Shown here one piece after another: positions 59,037 to 64,000 of a stretch of DNA of 64,000 nt. Position 1 is the first letter of the stretch, and the number at the start of each line of letters is the position of its first letter. Source of the stretch: Gnetum montanum (lineage: Eukaryota > Streptophyta > Gnetopsida > Gnetales > Gnetaceae); the NCBI GenBank assembly GCA_015680685.1, contig MNCI01016353.1, positions 384,056 to 448,055 on the forward strand, read 5' to 3'. A program made the translations under genes and the position numbers. Below the pieces are notes generated by a model. It ran no database searches. It was not told the DNA's origin and was given only the letters and a program-made list of their open reading frames with translations.

Positions 59037-59479
59037 GTAATCTACAATCCCTTATTCAATAAGGCTAATAGTTACCCTGGAAAACAAGTGCAATCCCCCC
59101 TCCAATTGTTGTAAAAGGTAGCGTCTAAGAAATCAGGGTCCCCAACCAGCAACAATAGAAAATCAGCCCAAACCATCTTCTGTACAATCTTCCATAACTC
59201 CCTCTTTTGTCAAAAATATGTTGCCTCCAGGTCGAATGTCAAAGTCCCACCCATGGTAGCATAGACCTTGCTCCACAATCTAGATGCTAAGTGCACAACC
59301 AACTCAAGAGTAACAACATGCTCAAACTAGAAAACCTTCACATTCCTAGCTTTCCAAATATGTCACAACATCGACATGGTAATTGCCACTAGCACTGAAG
59401 AGGCAAGAGGAACTTCATCATGTCATGTTAGAAATCAATTAGACCAATCTCTATATGGTCCAAAAGTTGCATCACTAGA

Positions 59480-60335
59480 TGATAAGGGGGGAGGTACCCC
59501 TACATTCAACCATACGAATACGAGTGTTCACACACGATCCGGTCAAACTCCATGGATAGGCTAGTTGTGGTATTTAGATAGTTACACGTTGATCGCAATT
59601 CGCTGTCTTCCCACCTGGACTAGTATTTGCTTTGTCACATATGGTTTAGTCCAGAGTGAGGCGTATGATGTGATCCTAAACTAGTACTACTCCTAGAGAC
59701 AATGGAAAATAATCTTGATTAAACTAATAAGCAATAGGAAATGAAGTCTAAGCTAGCCTAAGTGCGATGAGCATTTGTTTCTTAATCATCTGTACACATC
59801 TTGGACCTCGTGCATGACTACTATTGGGATTACCAAGCATAGATCCTAGGTACGCCACTGGGTTACCAAGTAGTTACACTTAAATGCTCGTGATTAAGTC
59901 GTACTCATTTCGCAGTTAACAATAAGAATAGTAAATGATGGTAAAGAAATATTAACTAAGAAAAAAATAAATAATACTAACAATTAACAATAATAATTAA
60001 ACAATTAAAACTAAGTGAATGCTGGAATGATGAAGTAATCTCAATCTTTATTTCCGGTCATGTGCGCGTCCAAGTACGTCACACTTGAATAAAGGTGTCG
60101 TACAATTACAAGCATCACACTGCAGGCATGCACTGGGAAAATATTCTAACTCCTACAAAGACAAAATGCAAGGGCTTCGCTACAACTACTAGAAAGGTAC
60201 TTAGGCTTGGCGGAGGGCCACTTATTTATAGGCTAAAATAGGCTTTGCGTAAACAGGGCCACGTCGACGCGGCAGCGTATATGGGGCCCTGTATACGCAG
60301 CCTAGTTGACGCATCGACTACCTAACGCTTCATCA
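59480..60335 (-). repeat. 3' LTR of element E
   Basis: 856 bp. On the minus strand it begins TGATGAAGCG and ends in CCCCTTATCA. The U3 has short palindromic words (GCGTATAC, GTCGACG, 60245-60325), TATAAATAAG (about 60230) and AATAAAGATTGAG (about 60055). The end sequences and layout match the other LTRs but the body differs, so it is another subfamily. Confidence 0.8.
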
Positions 60336-60509
60336 TACCCCCACGACTGAATAACAACTCGTCTTCGAGTCAAAGAAAGTGAGGAACAAGCTCAATTGAA
60401 TACACAGTGGATAGGTATGGGATTATTGACTGACTAGAAATTTATTCATGATGCAGTGAAGAATTAAACAAAATTTGGACACAGACATAAAAGATAAAAC
60501 TTGTGGAAC

Positions 60510-60945
60510 TCATGGGGTTCCCGGTAGTGGTGGCTCCTCCATGGGTGCCTTTCCTTTGTCTTGTGCATCAGGCTTCTGAGATTGATATCATTGAAGAAGC
60601 ACCTAACGTTTCTCCTCTTCTATTTGAGGATTAGGAGCCGTCCATGTTGATGTTTCAATGTTTGATGGAGTCGGCACTTTTCATGGACATGGCAGCTATA
60701 GGAACACTTGATTGGCCTTGACACGCCATGCCGCAAATAGCTGTCATTCCTCTTCATAGGCTTGGGCCCTGACCTCTCCTCCCTTTGCTTGGATAGATTA
60801 TGCAGTAATAGAATTTTCATGATGGATGTTGAATGATTGCCTTCTACTCTGCATGTTCTACATGAGGTCCTTGGCCTCTACCTCCCCTAGGTTGTTTAGT
60901 TGCACCTTGAGAAGGTCCTCCTTGTTGTCTTCTTTTAGGGTCCAT
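60510..60945 (-). pseudogene. ORF3 remnant of element E (N- and C-termini joined)
   Basis: ATG at 60945 directly follows an acceptor (TTTTTGTGATTATAG) with a textbook branch-point sequence TACTAAC (60975-60969) about 25 bases upstream. The first codons (MDPKRRQQGGPSQ) match the ORF3 start at 6791 (MVPKREAQGGLP). The last codons, DKGKAPMEEPPLPGTP and TGA at 60512-60510, match the C-terminus near 9520-9546. The conserved domain and coiled coil between are deleted, and stops and shifts occur. This copy defines both ends of ORF3. Confidence 0.6.
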
Positions 60946-61226
60946 CTATAATCACAAAAAGATCAATTGTTAGTAAGGTTATTGAAAAAAGTTCAATGAT
61001 TTCATACCTTACTCATTGCCTTTAATAAATGTTGCATTCTTTACTTAGTGTGATTTTAGAGTTAGAAATTTTTCAAGGAAGTTGCCCTAACAGTTTAATG
61101 TTGGACCTAGTTTTGAGGAACGTTTGATAAAATGATGACAAAGAAAAGAATAGATTTGACAATGAAATACTCAGAGGGTATAAGATGATGTGGTGGTGTG
61201 CAACAAGTACAAATTACAAAAGTCAC

Positions 61227-61255
61227 GCAAGTGGGTCGTCCCCAAAGCAGGTTCC
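61227..61255 (-). other. Conserved noncoding block, copy in element E
   Basis: The minus strand reads ACCTGCTTTGGGGACGACCC followed by ACTTGCGTGAC. It is in the same relative place as the blocks in the other copies. The surrounding spacer (60976-62289) has no other supportable feature apart from a CT microsatellite. Confidence 0.6.
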
Positions 61256-61713
61256 AACCTATATGCCCTTGCGTAACCACACCTTAATATGTTCATAGGC
61301 ACTAGAAGGGTTAAATGTAATCTATATCGATGCAAAAAAACACACACATGTTGATACCACCGTGATGAGGTATGAATTCAATGTTGTACAAGACATGAGT
61401 CACAAATACATGAACAACGAGATGGGATGAATCGGAGAAGGGATTGCAGAGATTGGGACGTGAGGTAACTGACTCAGGGCACAATGAATCTTGAGTGTAG
61501 GGCATGATTAATGTGTCATTAGCCCTTTGCTCCAAAATCAAGACCAAGTCCATTCCTTCGATCAGTGACATCGCATTGTTTCATCCAATAATGGGCAATC
61601 GTAAGAACACAATGACAGCAAGGCATATGATCATTTGGCGTTTTCTGCAAGGGAGGAGTGACTTGGAATTTCTTTGCAGCATACTTTTTATTTGGCCACT
61701 TTGGCACACACTC

Positions 61714-61737
61714 TTCTCTCTCTCTCTCTCTCTCTCT
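61714..61737. repeat. (CT)n microsatellite
   Basis: About twelve CT dinucleotides in the spacer of element E. Confidence 0.9.
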
Positions 61738-62289
61738 TTGTGTGCCTTTAATACTCTTTCCTCCATTTTTCATTAGATCTACAAGGATCTTAGTACAACC
61801 GTGCTACACGATAGCACCTATAGATGTCACCAAAGAGAATCCACAAGTTCCCTTGATGTCACACCCTGGCCATTCCCTCTTAGGCCATCATTTTTCACTC
61901 TAGGCATAATGAGCACAAAATTACTTTAAGTTTTAATGATGTCAAGAATACCATTATACCCAGAGTAGAACCTCTTATTAATAGAATGGTTGGGTGGATG
62001 TGATGGGCTCACTGTTCAAATAATTAGTCACCTAATACTTGATAGCATAGAACAACACCTTAACCAACGAGTCACATGAGTGTTTTATTCGTAGATGAGA
62101 TTACTCATAAAAAAAATAAAAAGACAAAAAGATAAAATAATAAATTAAAAGGTGAAAAACTGGAAAACAAAAAGTTGAAAAATTAAAGAAACTATAAAAA
62201 CATTTGTTAATTTTGTGTTGTTAGAATGGAGGATACCCCCCATAACTAAATAGTTGAGCATGGCTAGAATTAATAAATGGAAGGTGGGG

Positions 62290-64000
62290 ATCTTTGCATG
62301 TTGAAAATATTAAGACCTGGTCATACTTACCCCATTGGGGTTCACACACTTGATTAGAGTTGACATAGTNGTTGGAGTATTGAGTGGTGGCCTTGATAAG
62401 GTAACATGAGGTGTTGGGTTCGAAGAGGAAGATGCACCATAGTGTTGGATTTGTGCTGAGTTGGTGGATGTAGTGGTTTCTGAACTGTGGTGTCCCTTTC
62501 GATGGTCACGTCTAAAGAAGGGATACCTTCGATGTTGTGAAGGACCTCCACTATTGTTGACAGTAGCAGCACAAGTAACATTTTTGGGTTGGTGCTATGG
62601 TGCAAAATCTTCTGGCATAGCTGGTGGTGATGTAGAAGGGGGTGAAGTATGAGAATATTGAGCTTGAGGAGAAGTGTAAGGCACATGAGGTGGTGATCTT
62701 ATTGGAGAGGACATGGGTGGATAGTACTTGGGAGAATGATAATGATGAGGTGAGGTAGAGGATGTTGATCTTGTTGGAGAAACAAGGTATTGAACATAAT
62801 AAGCATTTGGCACTGGGACATATGAAGGGTATGGTTTAGTTGGCAGTGGCCTCTCCCACGACTGAGTTTTTTGCCATTGTGGTTGGATAGAGAATTTTTG
62901 TACGAACTCTAGATGTAACATTCCTCCCCAATGCTCATGTAAATGTGACAAGATTGGACATTGACCTTTGGGGTTATTGTACAATCAAATATTACATTGA
63001 TACGTATGATTGACAGTTGAGTTCTTATCCTTATTCTCTTGAACCCTTCTTTCTGATTATTGCATGGTGTCCTATCCTGTTTCTTGATTTGGCATAGTTT
63101 TTCCTCTAATAATGTTGGCATATTCTCCCCATCTTTCATGTACCTAGTCTATCATGTTATTTATCTTTGCCTCAATTTCATCTAGTGATTGTAGGATTGG
63201 CAAAGATGATTCCACCTCCTTGAAGTGAGTTGATTTCTCCTCTTCATGATCATGGACCCTTGTTAAGTTAAGATTTTGGTCTTGTTGAGAACCTTCAACA
63301 TTCTCCCATTTGGATATTTCTCCTTCTTCTTTTGCTATCTACTTAATAAGCTCTTGGAGTTGATGGGTTTGTAGCTCATATAGTTGACCTTGGGCGTACA
63401 TCCCTAGGGTCTCCCTTATTTCATTACGGAGTCCATCTACGATATGATACATTAGCCTCTCCTCGGAGAACCCATGGCCTGGGTACTCATTTAATAGTGC
63501 ATAATATCTTTCTAAGGCCATGTCCAAGGGTTCATGTTGTGCTTTTTTCCATTCTTGGATTTGTCTCCTCAAGGATGATACTCTTACATAGGTTTGATAT
63601 ATTTCATTGAAAATTTCTACCATTGTCGGCCAATGTCGAATTGATTTTGGTTTTAACGAACTATACCATACTTTTTCTTGGCCAACGATTCTCAGAGGAA
63701 AGAGCTTAAATTTTTGCCACCCATTATCAGTATTGTTCCATGTATAGGCATCGTAGAAGGCTTGTAAATGTTGTTGCAAATCTAAATCATAGCCTCTTGA
63801 AAACTTGGGAAAGTTGTTTAAGTTAAGCATGGGTAGACAACTTTCCTTACGATGCTTGCAGGCTATTCGAACAGCCTCTTGTATTTTCGTTAAGCTTGTA
63901 GTGGCCAGTAGGGGTTCATTGTTATTAGGTATGTCATGCAATTGTGAGTTGGGATGATGTTGTTTGCGTTGATGCTCATAAGAAGCCCCTACATCAGATT
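62290..64000 (-). pseudogene. Gag polyprotein of element E (5' end outside window)
   Basis: The frame is open from the window edge to 63339 and then continues in the same frame with several stops through 62984-62595 to about 62290. It contains the Gag domain (HWPTMVEIFNEIYQTYVRV; WKKAQHEPLDMALERYYALL), similar along its length to the Gag of element D. A degraded zinc-knuckle-like PKGQCPILSH (about 62975) is followed by a proline-, serine- and tyrosine-rich region (about 62870-62600). The stop at about 62594 corresponds to CAG changed to TAG. The protease that follows in element D is absent. One N at 62370 lies in the tail. Confidence 0.8.

Larger units (their letters stand above)
59480..64000 (-). 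mobile_element. Element E: Gag-only LTR element, 5' part beyond the window
   Basis: In minus orientation the order is Gag (64000-62290), spacer with conserved block (61255-61227), ORF3 remnant (60945-60510), polypurine tract (about 60345-60336) and 3' LTR (60335-59480). The Gag aligns with that of element D, but the protease is missing: the frame ends soon after a segment corresponding to its start (LIKCV against NWIKVG). No polymerase region exists. The 5' LTR lies beyond position 64000. Confidence 0.8.

Noticed and set aside
61519-61776. ORFs across the CT microsatellite in element E
   Set aside because: The repeat supplies long stop-free runs (serine/leucine or arginine/glutamate) in several frames; no real protein signal.

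Overview
This is nuclear DNA of a land plant. It is AT-rich and gene-poor, full of decayed LTR and LINE retroelements, and its one intact gene is a plant-type multiple C2 domain and transmembrane region protein (MCTP). The low gene density and old nested elements suit a large genome such as a conifer's, but that lineage call is inference. There are two runs of Ns (10039-10199 and 52538-52837) and single Ns at 57176 and 62370.

Layout. 1-11446: two fused fragments (A and B) of one retroelement family, with a solo LTR inserted at 9728-10509. 11447-17950: low-information DNA with minor tandem repeats and a doubtful retropepsin remnant. 17950-18770: LINE remnant. 18830-21229: 5'-truncated relative of the same LTR family (element C), whose LTR abuts the reverse-transcriptase region of a decayed minus-strand copia element (21230 to about 24713). 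26273-30655: the MCTP gene, two exons. 32190-33175: minisatellites. 34569-36060: plus-strand copia remnant. 36061-38420: second LINE remnant. 39131-41319: a broken host-like gene with a duplicated TATA module and a 640-bp inverted repeat made of 60-bp tandem units. 41887-56281: a segmental duplication. A partial MCTP copy (43440-46196 plus 53477-54419) lies between direct repeats of about 1.5 kb and is interrupted by a 7.3-kb minus-strand LTR element (46197-53469, element D). 56282-58676: unassigned. 59480-64000: 3' part of another minus-strand element (element E).

The main theme is a family of LTR elements that encode Gag or Gag-protease but show no reverse transcriptase or integrase. All related copies share LTR ends TGATGAG...CTCATCA (with small variants), a G-rich polypurine tract, and a noncoding block around CTTTGGGGAGGACCCACTTG. 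Between that block and the 3' LTR they carry an additional reading frame (called ORF3 here). It begins at or beside a splice-acceptor-like sequence in all five copies. Only the two copies at 1-11446 keep a long ORF3, comprising a putative plant transposon-type domain followed by a coiled-coil-like region. The other three carry short deletion remnants.

The host genes do not form an obvious functional group. The MCTP is an ER/plasmodesma tether-type protein. The broken gene at 39.6-41.3 kb has repeats containing KVRF, which matches the protein phosphatase 1 docking motif, but it is not identified.
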